From JALZCH01 sp036400075 (GTDB lineage: Bacteria > Acidobacteriota > Blastocatellia > Pyrinomonadales > Pyrinomonadaceae), in assembly GCA_036400075.1 (NCBI GenBank), contig DASWLV010000016.1, positions 1 to 64,000 of the forward strand: DNA of 64,000 nucleotides. Reading direction: 5' to 3'. The notes beneath the pieces are model-generated. The model ran no database searches. It worked only from the letters and a program-made list of their open reading frames with translations, and had not been told where the DNA came from. This document shows positions 43,712 to 52,971 of the stretch, piece by piece (position 1 is the first letter of the stretch; every line of letters begins with the position of its first letter). Made by a program: the position numbers and the translations under genes.

Positions 43712-44614
43712 TCAAACGCGGCGCTCGGCGACATAATCAGCCATCTCGCATAGCATATTCGCCGGTTCGCGCCTGTCGAACTCGGTCAACAAAACGTCTT
43801 TCGCCGTTGAGATTAAATTTCCGACTCTGATTTGCGTTCTCATTGCGCCTTGTGTGAGAGCAAAAGTTTCCCGGCGTTCGGTAATTTGCGAAATGTGCAA
43901 ATCCTCCTGTAAATCGAGCAAATCGTCGCTCGTTTGATAAGCGTCGCCGAGCAATTCGGCGAAACGCGAGAGCGCATTTAACTGATTTTCATTTGCCCCT
44001 GAAAGAATCGCGCCCAAACTCAGCGCCATGCGCATCAACGCCGACGTTTTCAAATTTCTGAGCGATTCAAATTTTTCCGGCGCAACAGCGTCTGACTTAG
44101 CGGCTGCCAAATCAATTGATTGCCCGCCGACCATTCCCGCCGCCCCGATGCATTCGGTTAATTCTCGATGCGCTTTGATTGCCGCCGTCGCGCACATCGT
44201 ACAATCGTTTTTCATTCCGGCGAAAACCAGATTATACGAAGCATTGAGCAAAGCGAGCGCGACTAAAACAGCGTTTCCTTCGCCGAATTTTCGGTGCAGA
44301 CAAGATTTGCCGCGCCGTTCATCGGCGTCGTCCATACACGGCAAATCGTCGAAAATCAAAGAGCTGGTGTGAACAAATTCGACCGCGGCGGCGGCTGGCA
44401 AAACCTTTTCACTCGCCCCGCCGACCAATTCGGCAGCCAGAAGAGTTAAGACCGGACGCAGACGTTTACCGCCTGGAAACATCGCGTAAACGAGAGCTTC
44501 GTTAAAATCCGTTCCAAGCGCGGCGGGCGCAAGCGGCAGATTTTCACGTAAAGATATTTCTATTTCCGGTTTGGCTTTCTCAACATAAAGCCATAAATCA
44601 CCATATTTGTTCAT
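43712..44614 (-). CDS. Short-chain polyprenyl diphosphate synthase (GGPP/FPP synthase)
   Basis: 300 residues. The first aspartate-rich motif is FDDLPCMDDADERRG, with the four-residue DD-x4-D spacing of bacterial FPP/GGPP synthases. The second is SDDLLDLQED. GGQSIDL and GKRLRPVL blocks are in place. It makes the prenyl donor for the downstream phytoene/squalene synthase; the chain length (C15 or C20) cannot be assigned by eye. The genes are separated by 3 bp and probably co-translated. Confidence 0.92.
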   Translation of the reverse strand: MNKYGDLWLYVEKAKPEIEISLRENLPLAPAALGTDFNEALVYAMFPGGKRLRPVLTLLAAELVGGASEKVLPAAAAVEFVHTSSLIFDDLPCMDDADERRGKSCLHRKFGEGNAVLVALALLNASYNLVFAGMKNDCTMCATAAIKAHRELTECIGAAGMVGGQSIDLAAAKSDAVAPEKFESLRNLKTSALMRMALSLGAILSGANENQLNALSRFAELLGDAYQTSDDLLDLQEDLHISQITERRETFALTQGAMRTQIRVGNLISTAKDVLLTEFDRREPANMLCEMADYVAERRV

Positions 44615-44651
44615 AAAACCCCTTGTTCTTTTTGCTTTTTATTTTAAACTT

Positions 44652-45002
44652 TCACTGTTTTGCCTCCGCCTTTTGCGAAACAACCTGTCTGTAAAATTCA
44701 AATGCGCGATCCGCCAATTCAGTTTGCACCGTTATGTGAAACGGGTGTTTGGCTCTGAACGACGGCAAACGCTGTATTTTTGCTCCGAGATTTTCCAATT
44801 CGTGCGCGATTTGCTCGTCAGGCAATTCTTCCGTTTCAAATTGTTCCGCCGCGCGGCGAAAAGCTCCGCGCAGGCGGTCGAGCGGCAATTCTCTTTCGGC
44901 TAAAACTTTCCGGCGCGCTTGAAATTCGCCAAGCGCATAAAGTACGAGACGCGCCGCGTCAACGGTTTTAGTCGGAACATCGAAAAGCGACGGTTGATTC
45001 AT
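44652..45002 (-). CDS. Small helical protein, function unknown
   Basis: 116 residues, charged and mostly helical (FQARRKVLAERELPLDRLRG, EELPDEQIAHELENLGAKI), without membrane segments. Its start overlaps the stop of the Uma2 gene by 4 bp, so translation is likely coupled. It lies 37 bp before the prenyl synthase start. No family is recognised. Confidence 0.65.
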   Translation of the reverse strand: MNQPSLFDVPTKTVDAARLVLYALGEFQARRKVLAERELPLDRLRGAFRRAAEQFETEELPDEQIAHELENLGAKIQRLPSFRAKHPFHITVQTELADRAFEFYRQVVSQKAEAKQ

Positions 45003-45607
45003 TTGATAATCGAGTCGTCAAAAAACGGTCTTTCCGTAAATTCGACTTCGCGGTAAATCTCGCTGAGCTTAATTTCACACGGAGCAAACCGGAGCGCAAC
45101 GGCTTCTTCCAAACCGTTGTACTCAGTGTGATTCCAAAATCTCTCGCCTTGTTTGATAAATTGCGAAACGTGCGGTCGGTGCTGCGCTACGAGCAAATAC
45201 TCGGTAAAGCTTTCGATTGATTTGTAATAAGAAAATTTGTCGCCGCGGTCAAAACCTTCGGTCGAGTCCGACAAGACCTCTACAATCAATTGCGGATTTG
45301 TCAAAAGCTCAAGATTGCCCGTTTTCTTGATTTCAGGTCTGCCGCACAAAGCGGTCACATCAGGGTAGCGATACGGCGGATAATCGGGCACAAAAATCCG
45401 CATATCAGAAGGAAAAACTCTACATCCGTGTTTTTCGAGACGTTCGTCGAGACGCCGCAGAAAGTTTTTAACAATCGTGTTATGAGCCAGACTCGCGCCG
45501 CTCATCGTCCAGACGTTTCCGTCCCAATACTCGAATTTTTCTTCCGATTTTTCGTCAAGCTCCAGATATTCTTCGAGCGTATATTTTTGTTTGGGCTGGG
45601 CAATCAT
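44999..45607 (-). CDS. Uma2 family (DUF820) PD-(D/E)XK nuclease-like protein
   Basis: 202 residues. YTLEEYLELDEKSEEKFEYW is the standard Uma2 start, followed by MSGASLAHNTIVKNFLRRL. The PD...ExK core shows PDVTALCG and LIVEVLSDSTEGFDRGDKFSYYK with the Asp, Glu and Lys of a restriction-like active site. These proteins expand in cyanobacteria and some soil phyla; their function is unclear. It overlaps the next small gene by 4 bp. Confidence 0.9.
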   Translation of the reverse strand: MIAQPKQKYTLEEYLELDEKSEEKFEYWDGNVWTMSGASLAHNTIVKNFLRRLDERLEKHGCRVFPSDMRIFVPDYPPYRYPDVTALCGRPEIKKTGNLELLTNPQLIVEVLSDSTEGFDRGDKFSYYKSIESFTEYLLVAQHRPHVSQFIKQGERFWNHTEYNGLEEAVALRFAPCEIKLSEIYREVEFTERPFFDDSIIK

Positions 45608-45618
45608 CGTCTTTAAAC

Positions 45619-46269
45619 TTACTTGTTCGGTTGTTTTTCACGGTTTTGGGGTTTGCCGTCGGCACCGTACAAAATTCTGTCGCGTGTTATTTGCTCCTTT
45701 GGCGTTTCCGGTTTGGTTTCAGCGGCGGCTTTGATCCCGGTTTTAGGCGGATTTATCGGTTCGGTTTGTGGCGCGGCGGCGTTTGGCGTGTTTTGCGATT
45801 TGGGTTTCAGGGCTTCTTCTTCAAACGGATCGAGCCGCGAGAAAATATAGAAAACTTCGCGGTTGCGGACGCTGCCTAAAAATCGGTAAGAGTCGTAGAT
45901 TTCTCCGGCTTTTAAAGTTGCCGGTTTCGGCACGTTTTCGGAAAAAAGCAGATGAAACTCGCGTTCGACGATTGCTTCCATCTCCGGCACGTAATCAACC
46001 TCGGATTCGCTGGCGAGCTTGATGGCAAACTGACGCAGCGCGGTAACGCGGTTAAAGTTATGTCGAATATATTCCGGGCTAACCTCGCGCTGGCTTTCGC
46101 GCGCATCGGTGACTGTTAATTCGGTTTCAAGATAATCGAGATAGGCTTGGACATTCGGACCGAATTTTTTCTGAATTTGTTTTTTCGGTTTCGGCGTTTG
46201 CGCAGGCGCGATTAAAGCCGCAGTCAACAGCAAAACAAAGACAACCAAAATTTTCGACACTAATCGCAT
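45619..46269 (-). CDS. Exported protein with Pro/Thr/Lys-rich tail, function unknown
   Basis: 216 residues from the ATG giving MRLVSKILVVFVLLLTAALI, a signal peptide ending near APAQT; the frame is open 24 codons upstream but that part has no such character. The central ~110 residues are helical with a well-spaced YDSYRFLGSVRNREVFYIFS strand region. The tail from ~150 is rich in Lys, Pro and Thr. Located 11 bp before the Uma2 start, likely co-transcribed. Confidence 0.65.
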   Translation of the reverse strand: MRLVSKILVVFVLLLTAALIAPAQTPKPKKQIQKKFGPNVQAYLDYLETELTVTDARESQREVSPEYIRHNFNRVTALRQFAIKLASESEVDYVPEMEAIVEREFHLLFSENVPKPATLKAGEIYDSYRFLGSVRNREVFYIFSRLDPFEEEALKPKSQNTPNAAAPQTEPINPPKTGIKAAAETKPETPKEQITRDRILYGADGKPQNREKQPNK

Positions 46270-46395
46270 AACGTCCGAAGAGCTTTTAAATAAAACGGTT
46301 TCGTCTTCCAAGTTTAGCACAAATCCAGTCGGCACTTGCAAAGAGATTTTGCAGTCGCGGCGGCGTAAATGCTACATTTGCGAACGGTTCAAGCA

Positions 46396-47664
46396 ATGAA
46401 CGAGAAGAATAAAAAATGGCGCGTCGGATTGGGAGTTGCGGGCGGAATCGCGGCTTACAAAGCGGTTGAGGTTTTGCGCGGGATGCAAAAAGCCGGATGC
46501 GAAGTGCAGGTAGCGATGACGCGCCACGCGACCGAATTCGTTCAGCCTTTAACTTTCCGCGCTCTGACCGAAAAATACGTTTTAGTTGATGATTACGCGC
46601 CCGAAAATCCTGACCCAATTGCGCACATCAATTTTTCGCAAAACATTGATTTGCTTTTAATCGCGCCCGCCACCGCCAATATCATCGCCAAATTTGCCAA
46701 CGGAATTGCCGACGATTTTCTTTCAACGGCTTATCTCGCCGCGACCGCGCCGGTTTTAATCGCTCCGGCAATGAATACGCAAATGCTGCTGCATCCGGCA
46801 ACGCAGCGCAATTTAGAACAACTGCGGCTTGATGGCGTACATTTTGTCGAACCGGACACGGGCGAAATGGCTTGCAAAACCGTCGGACCCGGACGTTTGA
46901 GCGAACCGGATGTGATTGTTCGGCGCGCTTTGGAAATTTTAGAAGAGGAGAAAAGGAGAAGAGGAGAAAAGGAGAAAATTTCCGAAGCCCGAACCCCAAA
47001 GACCGAAGACCTTAAATCCGAAAGGATTTTAATAACCGCCGGAGCGACGCGCGAGGAAATTGATCCGGTGCGTTTCATCTCAAATTATTCGAGCGGGAAA
47101 ATGGGCGCCGCGCTGGCGACGGCGTCACGCGAAAGAGGCGCGGAAGTTGTTTTGGTTGCGGGAACTGTCAGCGTTGAATTGCCCGAAAACGTAAAAGTCG
47201 TGAGAGGCGTTTCAGCCGAAGAAATGCACCGGGCGGTTTTGAGCGAAATTGAAAATGCGACGGTTTTTATTGCGGCTGCGGCAGTTGCCGATTATCGTCC
47301 GAAAAAACGCGCGACTGAGAAAATCAAAAAGAAAAATGCTGACTTTATTCTCGAACTCGAAAAAACGCCTGATATTTTGGCGGATGTTTCGGCAAAGCGC
47401 GGCGAGAATTTGCTGGTCGTCGGATTTGCCGCCGAAACCGAAAATGTTTTGGAACACGCCGGGCAAAAATTGATTGCGAAAAATTTGGATTTAATTGTCG
47501 CCAACGATGTTTCGCGCTCCGATTCCGGTTTCGGCGCGGACGCAAACCAAATCACGATTTTATCGAAAAACGGAACAAAACCGCTGGCTCTGCCGCTCGT
47601 TTCAAAGTACGAAGCCGCACACAAAATACTCGATGAAGTGATAAAATTGCGACGGAAACGATAG
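46396..47664 (+). CDS. coaBC: CoaBC, phosphopantothenoylcysteine decarboxylase/phosphopantothenate-cysteine ligase
   Basis: 422 residues from ATG 46396 (a further ATG nine codons upstream is possible). The flavoprotein half has GVAGGIAAYKAVEVLR, catalytic His78 in IAHINF, PAMNTQM (Asn128) and Cys160 in GEMAC. The ligase half begins ILITAGATREEIDPVRFISN and has AAAVADYRP and KTPDIL. It makes 4'-phosphopantetheine for coenzyme A. The linker between halves (about residues 183-206) carries an in-frame octamer/heptamer insertion. The UdgA-type glycosylase gene starts 3 bp downstream. Confidence 0.95.
   Translation: MNEKNKKWRVGLGVAGGIAAYKAVEVLRGMQKAGCEVQVAMTRHATEFVQPLTFRALTEKYVLVDDYAPENPDPIAHINFSQNIDLLLIAPATANIIAKFANGIADDFLSTAYLAATAPVLIAPAMNTQMLLHPATQRNLEQLRLDGVHFVEPDTGEMACKTVGPGRLSEPDVIVRRALEILEEEKRRRGEKEKISEARTPKTEDLKSERILITAGATREEIDPVRFISNYSSGKMGAALATASRERGAEVVLVAGTVSVELPENVKVVRGVSAEEMHRAVLSEIENATVFIAAAAVADYRPKKRATEKIKKKNADFILELEKTPDILADVSAKRGENLLVVGFAAETENVLEHAGQKLIAKNLDLIVANDVSRSDSGFGADANQITILSKNGTKPLALPLVSKYEAAHKILDEVIKLRRKR
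46943..47009. repeat. Octamer plus heptamer arrays in the CoaBC interdomain linker
   Basis: Four tandem AARAGGAG octamers at 46943-46974 are followed by four CCGAAGC-type heptamers at 46982-47009. They encode EEEKRRRGEKEK and SEARTPKTED, both in the linker between the decarboxylase and ligase domains, where extra residues are tolerated. Confidence 0.88.
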
Positions 47665-47667
47665 TTT

Positions 47668-48693
47668 ATGGCTGAAAGCCTGCGCGAAGATTTTTTGGAA
47701 TTGCTTGCGGACGTGCGCGAGCATTTAGCGTTTGCGCAAGAATTGGGCGTTGCAGGATTGGAAACCGATTTTATCGCGGAAAAAACGGAAGAAACACAGC
47801 CTCAGATTTTAAGAACCGCGCCGCCCGCTTTTCAGGCTTATGTGCCGCCCGTGAACAAAACCGCGCCGCCGAAACCTGTTGCTGCGCCCCAAACAAAGCC
47901 GCTGCCTCGTTTAAATTCTTTCCGCGATAAATTGGAAGCGACAAAATTGTCAAAAATCTCGCCGTCGGTTGCAGCGTGCGAGGAGGAATCGAACGCGCCG
48001 GAAATTCTAAAAAAAATTGCAGAGCCAATAAATGTCGCGCCGCCGCAGAATTTTGCAAAAAAATCAGAGGAAACAAAAATGGAAGGTTCACTTTTTGGCG
48101 ATCTGACGCCGGAATCGGCAACGCTCCCGGAATCGAACGAAACCGTCGAAGAAATCCGCGCCGACATCGGCGATTGCGTGCGCTGCCCGCTTTATCAGGG
48201 CAGAACGAAAATCGTCCATACGGAAGGCAATTGGACGGGGCGCATTCTGTTTGTCGGCGAAGCGCCCGGAGCGAACGAAGACGCCGAAGGACGCCCCTTT
48301 GTCGGGCGCGCCGGACAGCTTTTGACCAAAATCATCGAAGCCATCGGTTTAAAACGCGAAGAAGTTTTAATCGGCAACGTCAACCGCTGCCGCCCGCCGC
48401 AAAACCGCACTCCGACGATTCAGGAAGCCAGAACCTGCCGCCAATTTTTAATGCGCGAAATCTCTATCGCGCGCCCCGAAATCATCGTCGTAATGGGCAA
48501 CACGGCGACGCAGAATCTGCTCGACACGAAAGAAGGAATCACCAAAATTCGCGGAAAATTTCAGGATTATTACGGCATTAAAGTAATGCCGACTTTTCAC
48601 CCGGCTTATCTTTTACGTGACCCTTCAAAAAAACGCGAAACTTGGGAAGATATGAAAAAAGTGCGCGACGAATTGGCGAAAACTGGCAAATGA
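47668..48693 (+). CDS. Uracil-DNA glycosylase family 4 (Fe-S, UdgA type) with N-terminal extension
   Basis: 341 residues. The first ~155 are a Pro/Lys/Glu-rich, probably disordered extension. The UDG domain begins at DIGDCVRCPL. Four cluster Cys are visible: Cys170, Cys173, Cys241 (NRCRPP) and Cys257 (TCRQF). Motif A is GEAPGANEDAEGRPFVG (198-214) and motif B HPAYLLR (311-317). It removes uracil from DNA, as a second activity beside Ung. It follows coaBC by 3 bp, so the two may be co-expressed. Confidence 0.93.
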   Translation: MAESLREDFLELLADVREHLAFAQELGVAGLETDFIAEKTEETQPQILRTAPPAFQAYVPPVNKTAPPKPVAAPQTKPLPRLNSFRDKLEATKLSKISPSVAACEEESNAPEILKKIAEPINVAPPQNFAKKSEETKMEGSLFGDLTPESATLPESNETVEEIRADIGDCVRCPLYQGRTKIVHTEGNWTGRILFVGEAPGANEDAEGRPFVGRAGQLLTKIIEAIGLKREEVLIGNVNRCRPPQNRTPTIQEARTCRQFLMREISIARPEIIVVMGNTATQNLLDTKEGITKIRGKFQDYYGIKVMPTFHPAYLLRDPSKKRETWEDMKKVRDELAKTGK

Positions 48694-48982
48694 TTTTCAT
48701 TGCCGAGGTGTAGATGCCTGAAAAGAATTTGAGAAAAAGAATAAAAATATTTAGTTCCTTTTCTCAGTATCCCGGCGGTTCAATCTTTTGTTATATGCAG
48801 CCTATCTTGATAAAGAAACCGGCTCCTTCGTTAAATCAAGGGTTACTTAGTAGAAAAAACATTGCTTTCAGCATTTTTCTCTGTTATAACTGCGGCACAT
48901 TTTCACGCTTGAAGTAACGCAAAGTAGAAGAACACCTGTCGTTTTTGAGTCATTAAACTTTTTATCTCATCAGGCGAGATTT

Positions 48983-51016
48983 ATGAAAATTTTTGGCTTT
49001 CCTTATTTTTCAATAGCAAAAGTGATTTTTGTTATCACATTATTTCCGCTTTTTACGGGTATTGTAAGGGCAAAAGCGGTTTCTGATAATTCTTTTGGAA
49101 ACAAAGGAGTTGCGGCGATAGGTGTAGAACAAGGCTGGGGGAGAGCAAGCATAATTCAGCCGGACGGCAAAATTGTTGTTGTTGGAGGCGTTTCGAGGCA
49201 GGAAACTGGAATAGATGGTTTAATTGTTCGACTGAATGTCAATGGCAGCTTAGACACCGCGTTCGGCACTGGCGGCAAAGTTTATGCGGCTATTTCTAAT
49301 TTTGATGACTATTTTCAATCCGCCGCTTTAACGAATGAAGGAAAAATTGTTGTCGCCGGAAAAATTCAGCGTATCGGAGATTCAACAAACAGTGATTTTC
49401 TCGTCGCCCGTTTTAATTCCAACGGAACTCTAGACACTTCTTTCGGGGGAAGCGGATTTCTCACGATTAATCAATCAACGTTTGACTCTTTCAACAGCAT
49501 TGCAGTTCAGTCGGACGGTAAAATTGTCGCAGCCGGTTATACATCGCAAAATAACGGTGAAATCGCGATTTTTCGGTTTAACCCAAACGGCAGTCTCGAT
49601 AGCAGCTTTAGAGGCGGTTTTGTTTATCTGAACTATAATGACGTGACTGATGAATCGGCATTTGCTGTTTCAATTGTTCAAAACGACAGAATCTTAATCG
49701 GCGGCACACAGAAACGACCGTTTCCGCCTCCCGGCGCGGATTTTTACGAAAGCATTTTAGTCGGACTGTTGCCGACCGGAGAAATTGCGCCGGATTTTGG
49801 CAGCTCCGGCAAAGTTACTTTACCGCCCTCACCATTTATGTCGTTCGTTGGCGGTTTTGATATGGCGGTTTTGCCCGACGGCAGGATTATGGTTACCGGC
49901 AATGGCGGAACTCATCGTCTTTCGAGCAACGGACAGATTGACGATAGATTGGCGGGCGGCGCAGGCGAGTTAATAGCCGTTCGTAACGATGGTTCTTTTG
50001 TGATGTCCGGCAGTTATTTAACCGGAAATACGATTTACGTTAACGCCCAGGGAAGATTTGTCGGCAGAAGCGGCGGCGAGTATCCATCGGATATTGCGGT
50101 ACAGCAGGATGGCAAATTCATTTTTGTTCGCGGGATAAACGGAAATATTTTGGTCGAGCGGTATGTTGGATTTAATTCCGTCGGAACTCATTTCGCCGAT
50201 TTTGACGGCGACGACATAACCGATTTTGCCGTCGTGAGACAGAACAATAATACTTTTTATTATTTGGGCAGTGGAAACCAATACGCATACTCGTTTCGCC
50301 CGCAAACGCCAATTGGCAAATTTATGCCCAAACCTTACCAAGAAGGGTATTACAGCTATTTCTATTGGTGGAACGCCGCACCGTCGCCGGATTCTCCCGG
50401 TTATTTTAATTTAAGAGGAAGCGGCTTTAACAACGGAACTCGATTTCACTGGGGCTTGACGGGCGATATACCTGTCAGCGGAGATTTCGACGGCAATTAT
50501 GATCCCGATTTTGCGGTTTTTCGTCCGTCAAACGGAACTTGGTATTTCACTTGTTTATATTGTGTTTCTCGTGCAATTCAATTTGGTATGAATGGAGATG
50601 TTCCTGTTCCGGCAGATTACGACTTTGATGGAATTACTGACATAGCCGTTTATCGTCCCTCAAATGGCTTTTGGTATGTCCTGCGCTCCTCTGACGGAGG
50701 TATGACGAGTTTTCAATGGGGAATTTCAACTGACATTCCCTTGATCGGGGATTTTGATGGTGACGGTTGGGCGGATTTCGCAGTCTATCGTCCATCAAGC
50801 GGAATTTGGTATTTGCTCAACTCGACTGAAGGATTTCGAGCTGTGCAGTGGGGAATTTCGAGTGATGAACCGGTTCCCGGAGATTACGACGGCGATGGGC
50901 GACATGATATTGCGGTTTTCCGCAACGGTATTTGGTATTTGCTTCAAAGCAGAGACGGTTTTCGTGCGATTCACTGGGGGATGAATGGTGATGTTCCTGT
51001 TTCCGCTCGATATTAG
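48983..51016 (+). CDS. Secreted delta-60/FG-GAP repeat protein
   Basis: 677 residues. The signal peptide ends near VRAKAV (~residue 30). Residues ~35-390 are delta-60 repeats with QPDGKIVVVGG and NPNGSLDSSF patterns (about 55-60 residues each). Residues ~395-677 hold FG-GAP/VCBS-like units, each with a Ca2+-loop type D-x-D-x-D: DFDGDDITDFAV, DFDGNYDPDFAVF, DYDFDGITDIAVY, DFDGDGWADFAVY and DYDGDGRHDIAVF. It is probably a beta-propeller cell-surface or secreted protein. No PEP-CTERM sorting tail is present at its end. Confidence 0.88.
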   Translation: MKIFGFPYFSIAKVIFVITLFPLFTGIVRAKAVSDNSFGNKGVAAIGVEQGWGRASIIQPDGKIVVVGGVSRQETGIDGLIVRLNVNGSLDTAFGTGGKVYAAISNFDDYFQSAALTNEGKIVVAGKIQRIGDSTNSDFLVARFNSNGTLDTSFGGSGFLTINQSTFDSFNSIAVQSDGKIVAAGYTSQNNGEIAIFRFNPNGSLDSSFRGGFVYLNYNDVTDESAFAVSIVQNDRILIGGTQKRPFPPPGADFYESILVGLLPTGEIAPDFGSSGKVTLPPSPFMSFVGGFDMAVLPDGRIMVTGNGGTHRLSSNGQIDDRLAGGAGELIAVRNDGSFVMSGSYLTGNTIYVNAQGRFVGRSGGEYPSDIAVQQDGKFIFVRGINGNILVERYVGFNSVGTHFADFDGDDITDFAVVRQNNNTFYYLGSGNQYAYSFRPQTPIGKFMPKPYQEGYYSYFYWWNAAPSPDSPGYFNLRGSGFNNGTRFHWGLTGDIPVSGDFDGNYDPDFAVFRPSNGTWYFTCLYCVSRAIQFGMNGDVPVPADYDFDGITDIAVYRPSNGFWYVLRSSDGGMTSFQWGISTDIPLIGDFDGDGWADFAVYRPSSGIWYLLNSTEGFRAVQWGISSDEPVPGDYDGDGRHDIAVFRNGIWYLLQSRDGFRAIHWGMNGDVPVSARY

Positions 51017-51168
51017 GTTTGCAGTTTAATTTGATTACTCTTAAAGAAAAAGAAATTAGCCGCTTGGATAAGAACCCACAACCGAAGGAGAAAGGCGGAA
51101 AGAAATAATTTTTTGAGTCGTTAATAGCTTATCGCTAGCTTGTTTCTGCTAGCTTCAAATTCAGCCTT

Positions 51169-51762
51169 ATGCAAAATTTTTTGTTTGCCGATGAAGAAAC
51201 GCAGCCGACGGAAACGCTTGATGAGGTGAATCAGGAATTGCTCGAAAAGGCGAAAGCGATTCCGGCTTTGCAGAGTCGAATGTTTATTTTCGGCGAAGGT
51301 TCGGCTGGTTTGCGCGTTGCGGTTGTCGGCGAATCGCCGGGTGCGCCGGATGCTGCGAGCGGGCGTCCGTTTATGGGACCGGCGGGCGAAATGCTGGTGA
51401 AAATTTTGAACTCTATTGGGTTGAAGCGCGAAGATTGTTATCTGACAAACACCGTCAAATATATTTCCGCCGGAGACGAGCTGACACCTGACATTTTAAA
51501 CTTTTTCATTCCGTATCTGCATCGAGAACTCGCCGTTGTTCGCCCGGAAATAATAATCGCGTTCGGCGCGACTCCGACCAAAGCTCTTTTGAACACGAAA
51601 AAACCGATTTCGCAAATGCGCGGCGAATTTCACGATTACGGCGGTTTTGCACGAATAATGCCGACTTTTAATCCGGCTTATTTGCTACGCGATCCGACGA
51701 AAAAACGCGAAGTCTGGGAAGATATGAAAAAAATCCGCAATGAGCTATCTGCTTCAAAATAA
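51169..51762 (+). CDS. Family-4-like uracil-DNA glycosylase homologue lacking the Fe-S cysteines
   Basis: 197 residues. It clearly aligns with UdgA-type enzymes: GESPGAPDAASGRPFMGPAG (54-73), GLKREDCYLTN, MPTFNPAYLLRDPTKK and the ending KREVWEDMKKIRNEL, nearly as in the neighbouring UDG. But the CxxC start and the NRCRPP cysteine are absent (MFIFGEG, NTVKYIS), and only Cys90 remains. The motif B His is Asn168. It may have lost glycosylase activity, or work without a cluster. It is a diverged paralogue about 2.5 kb from the full-length copy. Confidence 0.85.
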   Translation: MQNFLFADEETQPTETLDEVNQELLEKAKAIPALQSRMFIFGEGSAGLRVAVVGESPGAPDAASGRPFMGPAGEMLVKILNSIGLKREDCYLTNTVKYISAGDELTPDILNFFIPYLHRELAVVRPEIIIAFGATPTKALLNTKKPISQMRGEFHDYGGFARIMPTFNPAYLLRDPTKKREVWEDMKKIRNELSASK

Positions 51763-52110
51763 ATTCTTTCAATGCGTTTTGACTGATTGAACGCCCCGCC
51801 CTAAAAACTGCTTTGACCGATTTTTTGCAAAATTGGTCGGTCAATTTTGCAAATTCGGTCGTTATGAATATTTCTCTGGAATAGAAAATAAAAATAAAGT
51901 CGCAGTAAGCGCTTTATCGAACAACTAAGTTGCAAAGCTCATTGGAATTAGCTCGATTCCTGCAATTTTAAAAGCGCCCGAATCACAGTCGAACTGTATT
52001 TAAACAAGCGTCAGCGAACTCAAATTATTACCGCTGCGTTCGGTTGGAAGTGTATTTAATGGCGCATAACCAAAATCTCTCTAACTAATCTCAGTTAAAA
52101 GGGCAAATAA
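51763..52110. other. Intergenic region with an imperfect palindrome at 51815-51860
   Basis: 348 bp. Perfect 12-bp arms at 51824-51835 and 51842-51853 enclose a 6-bp loop; outer arms GACCGA...TCGGTC extend the stem with a bulge. No T-tract follows, so the terminator role for the UDG-like gene is uncertain. The rest is AT-rich and should contain the promoter of the next gene; nothing else is visible. Confidence 0.55.
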
Positions 52111-52947
52111 ATGAATCTCATTGAAAGAAAAAATTCCGTACAAGTTAGTGCAATCCGATTTTTCGCTTTGGTAATCTGCATCGCCGCAATGACAGTCAAT
52201 TCGACGGCACAAAAGCTCATCAATTTGACAACGATTCAGGACGCATCTCAGCAAATATCCGCTCCGACGCTGATTCAGAATCCAAGCGGCAACGGTAATA
52301 TTACCTGTAAAGAATTAAATGATTCCAGCGATTATATGTTCGCCCATATTCTAATGGATAACGAATTAAAACTTGATTTTAATCCGCCGGCGGGAACTTC
52401 GTCTTACCCTTTTATAAACAGCAACGGCGGCAATCAGCAAGTGTCACCGACTTTAGCGCAAAATCCTTATAGCTCGGTTACAATAAAAAGAACCGGCAAC
52501 TCTTTTGATTTTACTTCCGACAAAATGATAACCGCCGTTATAGTCAAAGGCGGCTCTATCGAAAATGGCGGCGGAGTCAATGTTTACGCTTATCCGATTG
52601 GAACACAAATGGGCAGCGGATTGACGACAATCAACTCTCAATTCGGCATCAGCCACATCAGTTTTTGCTTCCAATCGCAAACTGCGCCAACCGCAGCCGA
52701 GGTGACAGTCGCCGGACGTGTAATGAACGGCAAGCGCGGAATCGGCAACGCGCAAGTTTATCTGACCGATCAAAACGGTGAAACGAAAACGGCTCATACC
52801 AACAGCCTGGGCTATTATCAATTTTTAGAAGTCGGTGTCGGAAAAACTTATACCATCAATATTCTTAGCAAACGCTATTTGTTCTCGCCAAAGGTAATCA
52901 CCGTCAACGAAAAGCTTGCAGAGCTAAACTTTAATGCCGAACAGTAA
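52111..52947 (+). CDS. Secreted protein with C-terminal carboxypeptidase-regulatory-like (CarboxypepD_reg) domain
   Basis: 278 residues. A late hydrophobic stretch (FALVICIAAMTVNSTAQ) serves as signal peptide. The middle has a Ser/Asn-rich beta region and one Cys in NITCKELNDSSDY. Residues ~200-278 form a regulatory-like Ig fold: VTVAGRVMNGKRGIGNAQVY, TNSLGYYQFLEVGVG, YTINILSKRY. Function is unknown; such domains are common in secreted acidobacterial proteins. The gene ends with a clear terminator. Confidence 0.78.
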   Translation: MNLIERKNSVQVSAIRFFALVICIAAMTVNSTAQKLINLTTIQDASQQISAPTLIQNPSGNGNITCKELNDSSDYMFAHILMDNELKLDFNPPAGTSSYPFINSNGGNQQVSPTLAQNPYSSVTIKRTGNSFDFTSDKMITAVIVKGGSIENGGGVNVYAYPIGTQMGSGLTTINSQFGISHISFCFQSQTAPTAAEVTVAGRVMNGKRGIGNAQVYLTDQNGETKTAHTNSLGYYQFLEVGVGKTYTINILSKRYLFSPKVITVNEKLAELNFNAEQ

Positions 52948-52971
52948 AATTTGTTACCCAATAAAACGCTG

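Noticed and set aside
48714..48917. 67-codon open frame after the family-4 UDG gene
   Set aside because: No plausible ribosome-binding site, no recognisable features and composition unlike neighbours; this 289-bp gap appears non-coding.
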